NCBI GenBank assembly: GCA_010405405.1
Contig: MU004241.1
Coordinates: 917,373 to 981,372 of the forward strand
DNA from: Microthyrium microscopicum
Lineage: Eukaryota; Ascomycota; Dothideomycetes; Microthyriales; Microthyriaceae
Length of the DNA: 64,000 nucleotides
Reading direction: 5' to 3'
In this document: in pieces, positions 54,753-64,000 of the stretch
How the letters are laid out: every line of letters begins with the position of its first letter
Position numbering within the stretch: position 1 is the stretch's first letter
Translations under genes and position numbers: made by a program
The notes under the pieces: generated by a model
What the model saw: the letters and a program-made list of their open reading frames with translations, nothing else
Told to the model about the DNA's origin: nothing
The model's database searches: none

Positions 54753-56311
54753 TTACTCTATCGCAACATCATTGTCGTCCTCAGCGCGATAATGCTCCGC
54801 GACAAGGAAAGCCAACTCTAGTGCTTGCTTTTCGTTCAGTCGTGGATCGCAGTAGGTGGTATAGTTGAGGCTGAGATCTTCCTCTTCTAGACCTTCACTG
54901 CCACCGACACATTCTGTCACTGCCTCTCCAGTGAGTTCGAGATGCATGCCGCCTAGATACGAATCATGCAGCTTGTGAATGCGCAAAGCTGAAGCAAGCT
55001 CCTTGAAGATGGCAGCGAAAGAGCGAGTTTTCACTCCCGTAGACGTCGAATGAGTGTTACTAAAGAACATCAGTAGGGAGAACGGGTTAAGCAATCGAAT
55101 GACTTACCCGTGCATTGGATCACACTGCCAGACAACGATATGCCCACTGGCTTTGACGGCATCGATATGTGCGCCAAGTTTGTCTTCGACCTTGCCCGCG
55201 CCATATCTTGTGATGAGGGTGACCTTTCCAATCTCTTTCTTTGGATTGACGATATCAAGCAACTCTACAAGCTCCGAATTCTCCATGGTCGGGCCAACCT
55301 TAATACCAATAGGATTTTCCAATCCACGGAAGAACTCAACATGCCCACCATTCAACTGTCTCGTCCGATCGCCAATCCAAAGAAAGTGCGCCGACGTTGA
55401 GTAATACCCAAACGCCTCATCATCATCCAAATCATCCACCAGCCCATTCGCCGTCATCCGCACCCGCGAAGGTCGTCTCCGCGATGGGAAACCAGCAGGT
55501 TTCCGCAACCGTCGAACCAGCGCCTCCTCATACTCCAACACCAAACCCTCATGACTCGAGAACAAATCCACCGTCTTCAACTGTCCAGCCGTATCCGCAC
55601 CAATCGTCCGCATGAAGCGTAGCGAATCGCGAATACTATCCACGATCCGTCCATACTTCACCTGCAGATCCGGATCACGTACATGCCCCAGTCCCCAATC
55701 CATCGGACTATGTAGATCCGCAATGCCACTAGCCAATTGCGCACGCACATAATTCATCGTCGCTGCAGAATGCATATACGCATCCCTCAACCTATTCGGA
55801 TCCAGCGCGCGCTCATGCACCTCATACCCATTCAGAATATCTCCACGAAAGCTAGGCGCAGTGGTGCCGTCAGGTAGCGTTTCCGTAGGGCTACTGCGCG
55901 GTTTCGCGTACTGTCCGGCCATGCGCGCAATACGCACGACGGGTTTGTTGGCGCCCCAAATGAGCACTAAACTCATCTGTAGAAGGAGTTTGATCTTGGC
56001 GTCAATGGGTCCGGCTTCGCAGTAGGAGAAGAGTTCGGCGCAGTCGCCGCCTTGGAGGAGGAAGGCGGAGCCTTGGGCGACATCGCGGAGGGCGTTGCGG
56101 AGGGTTTGGATTTCGGTGGGTGTGACGATTGGAGGGAGGGAGCGCAGGTTTGTGAGGACGGAGTTGAGAGCGGTAGGATCAGGATAATCGACGGCTTGTT
56201 TGATGGGCTTGGTGCGCCAGGCTGGATGTTAGGTTAGGAGTGCGAGGGGTGTTTGTAAAGGTCAATGGTCTTACAGGTTGGACTCCATTGAGAGTTGGCG
56301 GCTGCAGGCAT
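54753..56311 (-). CDS. Class II 3-deoxy-7-phosphoheptulonate (DAHP) synthase
   Basis: First enzyme of the shikimate pathway: condenses phosphoenolpyruvate and erythrose 4-phosphate. Exons 56311-56275, 56221-55108 and 55059-54753 give 485 residues, the usual size for the plant-like class II type found in filamentous fungi. Start MPAAANSQWSPTSWRTKPIK; then LQGGDCAELF near residue 75, RIARMAGQYAKPRS, HSPMDWGLGHVRD-like segment, SAHFLWIGDRTRQLNGGHVE, GIKVGPTM, and WQCDPMHGNT spanning intron 2. The last part GGMHLELTGEAVTECVGG and NYTTYCDPRLNEKQALELAF contains active-site metal and substrate residues of the family. The promoter carries a Gcn4/CPC1 site, consistent with amino-acid starvation control. 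Confidence 0.94.
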
Positions 56312-56684
56312 GGCGATGATACTAGTTTTGTATGCAGTGCGCTATCTATGAATGTATAATGGCGGTTGGAAGAAGCTCTACTGCTCAATAGCGATTTTTA
56401 AGAACAAAGAACAATGAGCGGCGAGTTATGAACTAAATAGTCACACAATGTCGTGAGTCACAAAGAAAGGGTACTGAGTAACTTAGGTAAAATAATTCAT
56501 TTTTATAGAGCACTTGAGGCGTCGAGTACCCACGCCCTTCATTAAGGTACAGGAGCTCGAGCCTCATCCGTCCATTGCTTTACTGCCATTGGTCCATCTG
56601 CCTAAGCTACAATTCCACCCCACATTTCCATCTTCAATTTTTAGACTTCATTTCTTCCCATTACAAACTTCCACGAAACACATC
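56312..56684. promoter_or_regulatory. Divergent promoter of DAHP synthase and the HYPK-like gene
   Basis: 373 bp separate the two start codons. It includes the TGAGTCA element at 56454-56460 and a CT-rich leader (about 56570-56680) for the plus-strand gene. Confidence 0.6.
56454..56460. promoter_or_regulatory. Gcn4/CPC1 binding site (TGAGTCA)
   Basis: Perfect core of the bZIP cross-pathway-control element, within GTGAGTCAC, 143 bp upstream of the DAHP synthase start codon and 225 bp upstream of the HYPK-like start. Position and target gene suit general amino-acid control. Confidence 0.65.
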
Positions 56685-57104
56685 ATGGCATCCGAACCCC
56701 AGCCATCCACCGTCCATGAGGGCGCAGACAATGAAGATGCTCCAGTACCAACCAATGCCGAAGACCGCAAGACCGCGGCGGCCATGTCCAACCTGGAAGG
56801 ACGGGGCGATGAAGACGACAGCCGAAACGGGAAGCATGTCGATGCCGAGGCATTAGGCAAGGCTATGCAATCTCTTAGTGTTGAGAGCGGAGCGGACAAA
56901 GCTGCGGAAAAAAAGGTCAAGGTCGAGGCTGTGGATGTCTCGTTACTGGTATGAAGCTCTATTTTATTATACTGTGTGGTAGATTCTAATATGATATAGG
57001 TTGAGCAATTGGAACTCTCGAAGATAAAAGCAACAGAACTACTCAAAGCGCATGAGGGAGATGCTGTAAAAGCTATGACTGCTTTTGTCATGGCAGCTGT
57101 ATGA
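56685..57104 (+). CDS. HYPK-like protein with NAC-type UBA domain
   Basis: 122 residues from exons 56685-56948 and 57000-57104 (51-nt intron at a Leu/Val codon boundary). The N-terminal 75 residues are acidic and disordered; the C-terminal 45 (VDVSLLVEQLELSKIKATEL then LKAHEGDAVKAMTAFVMAAV) form the UBA-like three-helix domain shared by HYPK and NAC-alpha. HYPK works with the NatA N-terminal acetyltransferase at the ribosome as a regulator or chaperone. Upstream in-frame codons to 56514 lack family character; ATG 56685 (CATCATGGC) is the start. Confidence 0.85.
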
Positions 57105-57481
57105 TAGATTCGATGTAAAAAATCCATGTACACCTTTCAGGATATCGCCGTTGTTACGGCCCCTATCTCGAGGTGCGTTCTATATCCAAGTTGATTCAAA
57201 TACAGCCTCTGTAGTATTTGTTCATTGTGCTAAATGCAGTCAGTCAGCAGACATGTTACACGTCCTCAAGGGAATCGTGCCATTCCTGGAACGGATTTAC
57301 GTCTCGCTATGTCGAATTCATAGACCACATCAAGTCACAAAGAGAGATAATTTTTGGTTAAGATTACTTTGATTTATTTTTTAAACTTGGGGTGAACCCC
57401 TTTTAGTTTTTACTATTATACCGGGGAGAGAATGACCATTCTACTGTAGAGGGGACCCATCCTCTGCCTTAGCCAAACCGA

Positions 57482-57573
57482 TTATACCAATTCACTCTTA
57501 CAAATGGAAAGATTAACGACCAAACTTCACCGCTTATACCAATTTGCGCTTATGAATGAAAAGTGTAACGACC
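57482..57573. repeat. Two-copy tandem repeat, 52-bp period
   Basis: A 40-base unit starting TTATACCAATT and ending TAACGACC occurs at 57482-57521 and 57534-57573 with several differences. It lies in the convergent spacer between the HYPK-like gene and the next gene, just before that gene's stop. Confidence 0.7.
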
Positions 57574-57633
57574 GGAATTTTACCTGATGACCCACCCGGC
57601 GGACGACAGTCGCCACCACCACCACGAGAAGTC

Positions 57634-58896
57634 CTACGCTGCCCGTCTAGAAATGATAGAACCGCACGAAGGACAGTGGTTGAGATCACTGAACGCATCC
57701 TCACCCTGATCTTCCCACCCTGACCAACAGTCGTGGCAAAGCTCACACTTCATTGCGCACAAGTAGCGATGTTTCGATCGGGTTTCTCGCCAAACCTTTT
57801 GATCGCAAATTGCGCACCGGAGGGTGTAGATGCGGGTTATCATGTGCTGGGATTGTGGGTTGCGGATACGATTGAAGCCTCCGCCGTTTTGACGATACCG
57901 ACGTCCCTCTGTCTCCAACCCCTGTGTTAAACGTCGCCCATCGTTGGCTGCGGCAGGGCCTTTGCCTCGTGGACGAGGTTTTATGCCACCGGTGTAAATG
58001 GTAGAGGGGATGCCGTAATCCTCTGGACGACGGGGGATGGAGATGTTGCCGCCGTCTGGTCGAGCGTAGCCTTGGTTGAGACGGTTGTTGTGGGTTTGCT
58101 CTCGCTGAAGTCGCTCGGCGGCGGTTTCACGAGGGGCGGGCTGTGGGGATGCTGAACGAAGACGAATGCGACGAGTGCGGATCGCAAGATTCGAAACGCT
58201 GAATGTTGAACGGGACTTTTGAGGAATGGGTGGGTTTGTGTCTGTTACAGACATAACGGGGCCCGTTGGACGCGAGCTCGATCCATCCATTAGGGAAGGA
58301 GGAGATGGCGTAGTTGGTGCATCCGGCATCTCAATGTCCTCCTGGTTGATTTTGGCTGTGCTATTTTGCATTACTCGGAGTTCATCCAATGAAGGAACCG
58401 GCAATCCGACTGGGCCTTGAAGGTTTTTGTGGTCCATTCCTCGACGGCGGAAATGCTGGCGGATCACTTGCCACTGTTGCAAAGGTGTGCGGCCTGGGCA
58501 GTGCACTTGAATTCGCACAAAGATACCAAGCTTCTCGCGCTCAGCTTCGGTAGAAAGTGGATCGTCCTGGGCTGGGATGAGTTGACGAGCTGTCCATAGT
58601 GGAATGTAGTCGCCGGGCCATGAATCGCTGAACGCTTGCATAGTGACTGGGCAAGGACGACAGCGCATGACTTGCTGGACTGTGGGTGCTGTGGTAGCAG
58701 AAGGACGGTTGTTGAGATGAAGGGCAAGGACACCGACAGCTTTACGACATGCATAGCAACGGCAGAACATGTACATGCTGGGTTGTACTGGCTGATTGCT
58801 TGGGCCGGGAGAGCCGTCAGCGAAAGGATTGAAATCGGACATTGTGAAGTTGTACAAGCTATGCTTGGTTTTGGGGGGTTTAGGATTAAACTCCAT
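57634..58896 (-). CDS. Hypothetical protein with N-terminal and C-terminal cysteine clusters
   Basis: 420 residues, single exon, starting MEFNPKPPKTKHSLYNF; a second in-frame ATG at residue 19 (MSDFNPFADGS) is an equally good start. N-terminal cysteines C-x-C-x2-C (FCRCYAC) and CRPC within residues 43-85; a long disordered Pro/Ser/Arg middle; C-terminal CAIC, YLCAMKCELCHDCW and CPSCG give an eight-cysteine cluster resembling a treble zinc ribbon. No named family recognised; nucleic-acid or protein binding is possible. The convergent neighbour is the HYPK-like gene. Confidence 0.65.
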   Translation of the reverse strand: MEFNPKPPKTKHSLYNFTMSDFNPFADGSPGPSNQPVQPSMYMFCRCYACRKAVGVLALHLNNRPSATTAPTVQQVMRCRPCPVTMQAFSDSWPGDYIPLWTARQLIPAQDDPLSTEAEREKLGIFVRIQVHCPGRTPLQQWQVIRQHFRRRGMDHKNLQGPVGLPVPSLDELRVMQNSTAKINQEDIEMPDAPTTPSPPSLMDGSSSRPTGPVMSVTDTNPPIPQKSRSTFSVSNLAIRTRRIRLRSASPQPAPRETAAERLQREQTHNNRLNQGYARPDGGNISIPRRPEDYGIPSTIYTGGIKPRPRGKGPAAANDGRRLTQGLETEGRRYRQNGGGFNRIRNPQSQHMITRIYTLRCAICDQKVWRETRSKHRYLCAMKCELCHDCWSGWEDQGEDAFSDLNHCPSCGSIISRRAA

Positions 58897-59478
58897 GGTC
58901 AGGACGAAAAGTCTATAAGTTGCTTCTCTTTTCCTACCTCAAGGGCCATATTTAAGTATAATGTCACTGTGGTTGACTTCAGTACCATGGTTTCTGCGTA
59001 CCATAGATCTTTGATGATGCCTTGGCCCAGCACATCCATCTAGCTGACCTCCAGCAACACCTCAATTTCTATCTTGAAAATTTCCCAAGTTATCAACAAA
59101 GACTATGTTCTGGAATTAACTACGCGTAAGACTAAGGTGCATTTCACCGCGTGGCTCAAGTACGAGCGACTAAGCATGGCATTTGCTTATGAAATTATGA
59201 TAGAGCTTCAGCCAATTTTCTTCATTCATTTGCCTTTTCCATAACGAGCTAAATACAAGAATTTAATCACAACATTTGAGTGTACATAGCAATACACAAG
59301 TAAATCGTCCAGATATGAAAATGCCCCCTTTTTCTTTGTTTACTTCATTAGTGAAAAGACCGGTGCTTGATTTTTCACCCGGTACGAGTGGCCATGACAA
59401 GAAATTTTGGTCCGGGAGGCACCCTACAGCCGTGACACCAGCGCAGATATAATATATACGTTTAATGTCAAGAAGCGA
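58897..59478. other. Intergenic region
   Basis: Promoter of the Cys-cluster gene and 3' side of the next; no feature recognised. Confidence 0.4.
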
Positions 59479-60279
59479 TTAGATCCAAGCAGCCCCAGCT
59501 AAGCGTTGCTTGAGCTCCTCCTCGTCTATTCGACAACCCTCACATTTGATGTTCTGCTCACTTCGCGGCATACGAATGAAGCAGTTTCCGCACAGCTTCC
59601 ATCCTGGTGGATTGTTGCGCCATTTCTTGTAACTGGGATCTGCAAGCTCCGCAGAACGAGAGGTGCGTCTCTTCCGCTTCAGTTTCCTACGTACTCTACC
59701 AACAATGCCTTTGACAATATCTTTTGCTTTGCGAGCGAATCCTCTGGTAGGTGGTGCAATGCCCATGGACTCGAAAGTGACATAGGGGTTGCGAACACTT
59801 ACTCGTCGTGCCCTAGCCTGACTTAGGTGTGTGCGATTTTTGACTTCGGGGGTCAGCTGGGCATCTAGGAGAGCCTGTTCGTCTGCGAAGATCACGACCT
59901 CAGCAGAGGCCTCATCGTTTGGAGAAGCTGGTGGGTATGGTGGTGGTGATGGCAGTTCAAGTATCCCAGGTGAATGGGGCACTGCGCCGGTGTCTAGAGT
60001 AGGCCATACAGTTCTATAGCCAGATTGAGTCGCCCACACACGAGTGTGTCGCTCATCAGTAACGATGAGATCTCTTGGAGTTGCGACCAAAGCACCTAGA
60101 GAGTCCCCTGATGATGCAGAGCTGAAGCTTTCTGGTGAAACAGAACGTGAGCTTCGTGCAGTGACTAGAAGAGGAGTGGTTTGTGGATCAGCTACTGTGC
60201 TCTTGCTGTTCCACTGTCCCGAGAGTGCTAGTCGAGAACGTCTGGCGCTCTGTTGAGCAGCAGTCATACTTGAAGGCAT
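59479..60279 (-). CDS. Hypothetical basic protein with C-terminal zinc-ribbon-like cysteines
   Basis: 266 residues, single exon. Ser/Thr/Pro-rich first 150 residues (including LELPSPPPYPPASP); a very basic segment near residue 195 (RVRRKLKRKRRTSRS) that is a probable nuclear signal; then LCGNCFIRMPRSEQNIKCEG with four cysteines C-x2-C-x14-C-x2-C, a zinc-ribbon pattern, ending RLAGAAWI. The layout (disordered body plus terminal zinc cluster) recalls the upstream neighbour at 57634, but I see no clear homology between them. Function unknown. Confidence 0.6.
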   Translation of the reverse strand: MPSSMTAAQQSARRSRLALSGQWNSKSTVADPQTTPLLVTARSSRSVSPESFSSASSGDSLGALVATPRDLIVTDERHTRVWATQSGYRTVWPTLDTGAVPHSPGILELPSPPPYPPASPNDEASAEVVIFADEQALLDAQLTPEVKNRTHLSQARARRVSVRNPYVTFESMGIAPPTRGFARKAKDIVKGIVGRVRRKLKRKRRTSRSAELADPSYKKWRNNPPGWKLCGNCFIRMPRSEQNIKCEGCRIDEEELKQRLAGAAWI

Positions 60280-60969
60280 TGCTGATTGACAAGGGGGTTC
60301 TCCGAGAATAATGTCTAAAGTGATGAGGTCAATAAGATGCCACGAAGATTACTACTGAGAAGTTGATGTAACAATAAAATGCGTTGCGAATTTTTGGAGA
60401 ACAATGGCTACTGGTTATCATGATTTCCGTTGTATGATCTGGTATACATAACATTTATTTTGAACATTTTAATCAGTGATGATCATTTGGCAGAATAGTA
60501 CGATGATAATGTCTTTGTTGTCCAAGGCAGTGCCTCCTCCTCCATGAACAACGCCAATGTCAACTTGGGAACAAAGAAATTCCAACACCTCAATTTTGTT
60601 GTGCGCCAAAACTTGATCATGCAGCTTTTGCCAACCAGCAAAAGCTGGAGCGTTTTGCAGTGCATGAAGAACTAGATTTAACTCATATCTAAAAATGGTG
60701 CAAGTCATGGGTTAGTTGTATGAAGAACTTGAAGAATTGTTGTTGACAGAGGAGCAAGGCTGAAATTGGCAAGGCAAGGCTGAAAAGGGGGAAAATGCGA
60801 CCGAAAGCTTTCCGATTGGCTGAAGTTGTTGTGCACAAGATAGCAAATTCCAGTCAAGCTAGACCACGGACTTTTCACCTCAAACACGGTGAAGGTGGAG
60901 GAGCAGAGCCTCACCCACCTTCTTTTCCCACTGTTCTACCATTATTATTTTCCTGAGATAGTGATTGGA
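60280..60969. other. Upstream region of threonine dehydratase
   Basis: About 0.7 kb. A 79-codon minus-strand frame (60469-60708) with a helical segment (GWQKLHDQVLAHNKIEVLEF) is the only candidate coding signal; it lacks a partner exon. No Gcn4-type TGASTCA was found here. Confidence 0.4.
60469..60708 (-). other. Uncertain small ORF
   Basis: 79 codons, MTCTIFRYELNLVLHALQNA onward. It reads protein-like in the middle (QKLHDQVLAHNKIEVLEFL) but has no signal, domain or splice support. Possible remnant or unspliced exon. Confidence 0.25.
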
Positions 60970-62731
60970 ATGTCTCGACCTACCACTCCTCTGCAGCAGC
61001 AAACAAACGGACTCGACAGTGGGGCGCAAACCCCACGAACGCCACTCAATCACCAGTTCGCGCTCACAGAGTACACGGCTCAACCTTCGCCGCCTAATAA
61101 GCCGCCGAAGGATTATGGCGTGCCAGAAGCCTTTCTTCTCCCAGGTGGGACGCCAGATGTATGAATTCTCAAGATTGATCTTATTTTGTTTTCTATGCTG
61201 AAGTCGTTCACAGTATCTTCGACTGATCTTGACTTCTAAAGTCTATGAAGTAGTCACCGAAACTCCATTGACTCATGCAACAAATTTGAGCAATCGTCTG
61301 GAATGCAATGTATTGCTCAAACGGGAAGATCTCCAGCCTGTTTTTAGCTTCAAGCTGAGAGGCGCTTACAACAAAATGGCGCATTTGACGCGTGATGAAC
61401 GATGGAAGGGTGTTGTAGCATGCTCTGCTGGTAACCACGCTCAAGGCGTCGCTTTTTCGGCCAGACATCTCAAGATTCCGGCCACCATTGTTATGCCAAT
61501 GGGCACTCCAGCAATCAAGCACACCAATGTATCAAGATTGGGTGGTCATGTTGTCTTATACGGTGCTGACTTTGATGCGGCAAAAGATGAGTGTCAAAGG
61601 CTGGGCGAATCTCATGGACTAACCCAAATACCGCCTTTTGATGACCCATATGTCATTGCTGGCCAAGGTACCATTGGCATGGAGATCTTACGACAAACTA
61701 ATCTCACGGAATTGGATGCTATTTTCTGCTGCGTGGGTGGAGGAGGCTTGATTGCCGGCATTGGATTATATGTCAAGCGCATAGCACCTCATGTGAAGAT
61801 CATTGGTGTTGAGACTTACGACGCTAACGCCATGGTACAATCTCTAAAGGCTGGGAAGCGAGTGGTCTTGAAAGAAGTCGGCCTTTTCGCCGATGGCGCG
61901 GCAGTGAAAACAGTTGGAGCAGAGACATTCCGCATCTGCTCTGAAGTGGTTGATGATGTAATACAAGTCACCACTGACGAGACTTGTGCCGCTATAAAGG
62001 ATGTGTTTGAGGACACCAGATCCATACTGGAGCCTGCTGGCGCTCTTGCGCTCGCCGGGTTGAAGAAGTATGTCTCGATGCATCCAGGTGAACGGCGTGG
62101 CAAAGGACTGGTTGCCATTGCATCTGGTGCCAACATGAACTTTGACCGACTTCGTTTCGTCGCTGAACGAGCGGCTATTGGTGAGCGGAGAGAAGCACTT
62201 CTGAGTGTTACCATACCAGAAAAGCCACGGGCATTTGCAAAACTGGTCGAAACCATTCACCCGCTTCCAGTCACCGAGTTCTGCTACCGTTTCACAACCC
62301 CCGAGTCTGCCAATATCTTGATCGGTATTGAGCTGCCCATAGCCTCGAGAGACGTCGAGCTGGATCGCTTGATGACTCGCCTTGAAACAGAAGGCATGAA
62401 GGCCATGGATCTCTCAAATGACGAATTGACAAAGTCCCATGTGCGATATCTAGTAGGAGGACGAAGTGGCGGACCAGATGAAAGGCTATTCTCCTTCGAA
62501 TTCCCAGAACGCGGCGGTGCTCTCTACAAATTCTTGACCACTTTACAACCCGGATTCAACATCTCCCTATTTCACTACCGAAATTATGGAGGCGACGTCG
62601 CCAAAGTACTGGCTGCTATACAGTGTCCCAAAGGAGAGACTGATCAGCTTTCCGACTTTTTGAAGACTCTGGGATATCCATACAAAGAGGAGACGAATAA
62701 CGAAGTGTACAAGCTATTCCTTCGGCAGTAA
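60970..62731 (+). CDS. ilv1: Threonine dehydratase (deaminase), biosynthetic
   Basis: PLP enzyme converting threonine to 2-oxobutyrate, first step of isoleucine synthesis, mitochondrial in fungi. Exons 60970-61158 and 61214-62731 encode 568 residues. [20 protein letters not shown] holds the Schiff-base lysine (about residue 110); [11 protein letters not shown] and [13 protein letters not shown] are the substrate- and phosphate-binding loops. From about residue 390 two ACT-like regulatory domains follow ([40 protein letters not shown]), the site of isoleucine feedback. The frame is open upstream to an ATG at 60889, which would add 27 mostly hydrophobic residues; ATG 60970 fits known N-termini better. 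Confidence 0.95.
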
Positions 62732-63130
62732 CTTCAGGGGTTTGGATACGACGCGTCGCCACGAATTGTTGAATGTTTAATTGCGTAATTCCCCTTTTCT
62801 TCGACATAGACCAGCATAGTCTCTCAGGAGCAATAAATTCCACATGGAATGTTGTGGTGACCTTGAAACCTCGTATGCTGCTTGATGACAGCAGACTTCA
62901 AGCCGCATACCCCACATGTACCATCCCGAATATCAATCAGTGCGCGAAATTATGACATAGTCAATGAGATGAAGCGATCATGATATATTTTGGCTTTGCA
63001 TTGAAATAGCTTTCCACCAAATTTTCAGTCAAAATCGTGGTACACTGGTTTGCGAAATGTAGTGCGCTCTCACCCTCCCCCTACTATGTTACTTTTTACA
63101 GAATTCCACCAATCACACGTAAAATTGCCT
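62732..63130. other. 3' flank of ilv1
   Basis: Non-coding spacer of normal composition before the AT-rich block; nothing recognised. Confidence 0.4.
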
Positions 63131-63149
63131 ATAGCTTCAGGAAGTAGAA

Positions 63150-64000
63150 AAGCGCGCTATTTTTAACTATCATAATAAGTATTCTAAATATTAAAGTAGT
63201 ATACTATAATTAGTATACTAAAATTAGTATTTTAGCTACTATTTAAAAGCTCTTAATTAGCATATGCTTATTTAGACTTCTCTTAATAGCCCTTTACCTA
63301 TTTTATATAGAAATTAATTATTCTTATCCTATCCCTTTATTATAGACTCCCTTTAGTTAGAAATAGCTTATTTTAAAGTAGGATTAATCTTATCTTATTC
63401 TAGATAATATCTTATAGATTCTTAACGTCTTAAAGTTATTATAATGCTTTAATTAAGCTAAATAGTCGCTACTACTACTAAATATACTAATGCTAGTAAA
63501 ACTACTATTTATTAAATTTATACTTATCTTAATGTAGTTACTAGTAAGTATATTAAACAACCTAAATTTATCCTTAGTTATATTTTAGAGATATTTAACG
63601 CTATACGTAATTTTATATTAGAAGTCTTAGCCTTAAAAAAAACTTATTATCTTAATAAAATATTAATATTATTATAATATAAGCTTAATATTAATTATAG
63701 CAAGTAGGTAATCTATTATAAGCTATTAAGCGTATTAACTAGATAAAGAAGTAAGTAAGTTAACTATATATCTTAGTATTTTAGTAGTAATTCCTCTAAT
63801 AAATTAACTTCTTCTAGGTTAAAGAGATTACTTAATAGCGCTATAGCCTTTAATAGAATAAATATTTTAAGTATATATTAATCTATACTATTAAATAGCT
63901 AGTTTTTATAGATAAAAGTAATAATAGTAAATTAAATACTTATTATTAAATAAGATAGAGCTCTATAAGCTCTATTTATAAGTCTTATAAGTAACTAGAT
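63150..64000. mobile_element. RIP-mutated AT-rich repeat, continues past the window
   Basis: From about 63150 to the end the sequence has the same TpA-rich, CpA-poor character as the LINE and the hAT element, with no open frame. The sharp left boundary indicates a repeat insertion, but its class cannot be told from the part present. Confidence 0.6.

Noticed and set aside
57085-57372. 95-codon frame after the HYPK-like gene
   Set aside because: Starts inside the last exon of that gene and has no recognisable character; likely 3' UTR.
1-64000. LTR retrotransposon or virus-like element in the RIP blocks
   Set aside because: No paired long terminal repeats, integrase or protease wording could be seen; the readable blocks are a LINE and a hAT element.

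Overview
The window is from a filamentous ascomycete (Pezizomycotina). The evidence is short GT-AG introns of about 45-60 nt with CTAAC branch sites, fungal-specific families (a fungal DUF7053 protein, a Kre9/Knh1-like GPI protein, an Rrn9 factor, a C2H2 plus fungal-specific-domain regulator), and long AT-rich blocks in which CpA/TpG has become TpA. That pattern is typical of repeat-induced point mutation (RIP). I cannot name the class or genus from sequence alone. No LTR element, CRISPR array, rRNA gene or convincing tRNA gene was seen.

Layout. 1-15 kb is a conserved housekeeping block: APC2 (cut by the window edge), a secreted repeat protein, TAF1, a small secreted Cys-rich protein, trimethylguanosine synthase TGS1, a GRASP (Grh1) protein sharing a short divergent promoter with TGS1, and mitochondrial aspartyl-tRNA synthetase. 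15.5-22.0 kb is a RIP-mutated LINE of about 6.4 kb with a recognisable zinc knuckle, APE endonuclease and reverse transcriptase in one uninterrupted frame. 22.4-27.2 kb carries an AP180-type clathrin adaptor and a GPI-anchored Cys-rich protein.

28-45 kb looks accessory. It has two tandem, Met/Gly-rich, probably N-myristoylated paralogues separated by a 0.6-kb TIR element, an ORF made of a near-identical 213-bp tandem duplication, gene fragments, a C2H2 regulator, a medium-chain reductase, orphan genes, a sulfotransferase-like protein and an eight-exon Ala/Pro-repeat secreted protein. Five copies of a 210-213 bp MITE with long terminal inverted repeats occur here. One of them supplies the stop codon of the regulator and fills the gap to the next gene.

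46-51 kb holds the Pol I factor RRN9 and a Kre9-like GPI protein. 51.2-53.9 kb is a RIP-degraded hAT-type DNA transposon with a perfect 8-bp target duplication. 54.7-62.7 kb returns to metabolism: class II DAHP synthase (aromatic amino acids, with a perfect Gcn4/CPC1 site in its promoter), a HYPK/NAC-UBA chaperone factor, two orphan zinc-cluster proteins and threonine dehydratase ILV1. The last 0.85 kb enters another RIP-mutated repeat.

Exon structures were worked out by hand from splice consensus, reading-frame closure and family similarity, and all multi-exon models listed as complete close in frame. Alignments, RNA data and repeat searches were not available.
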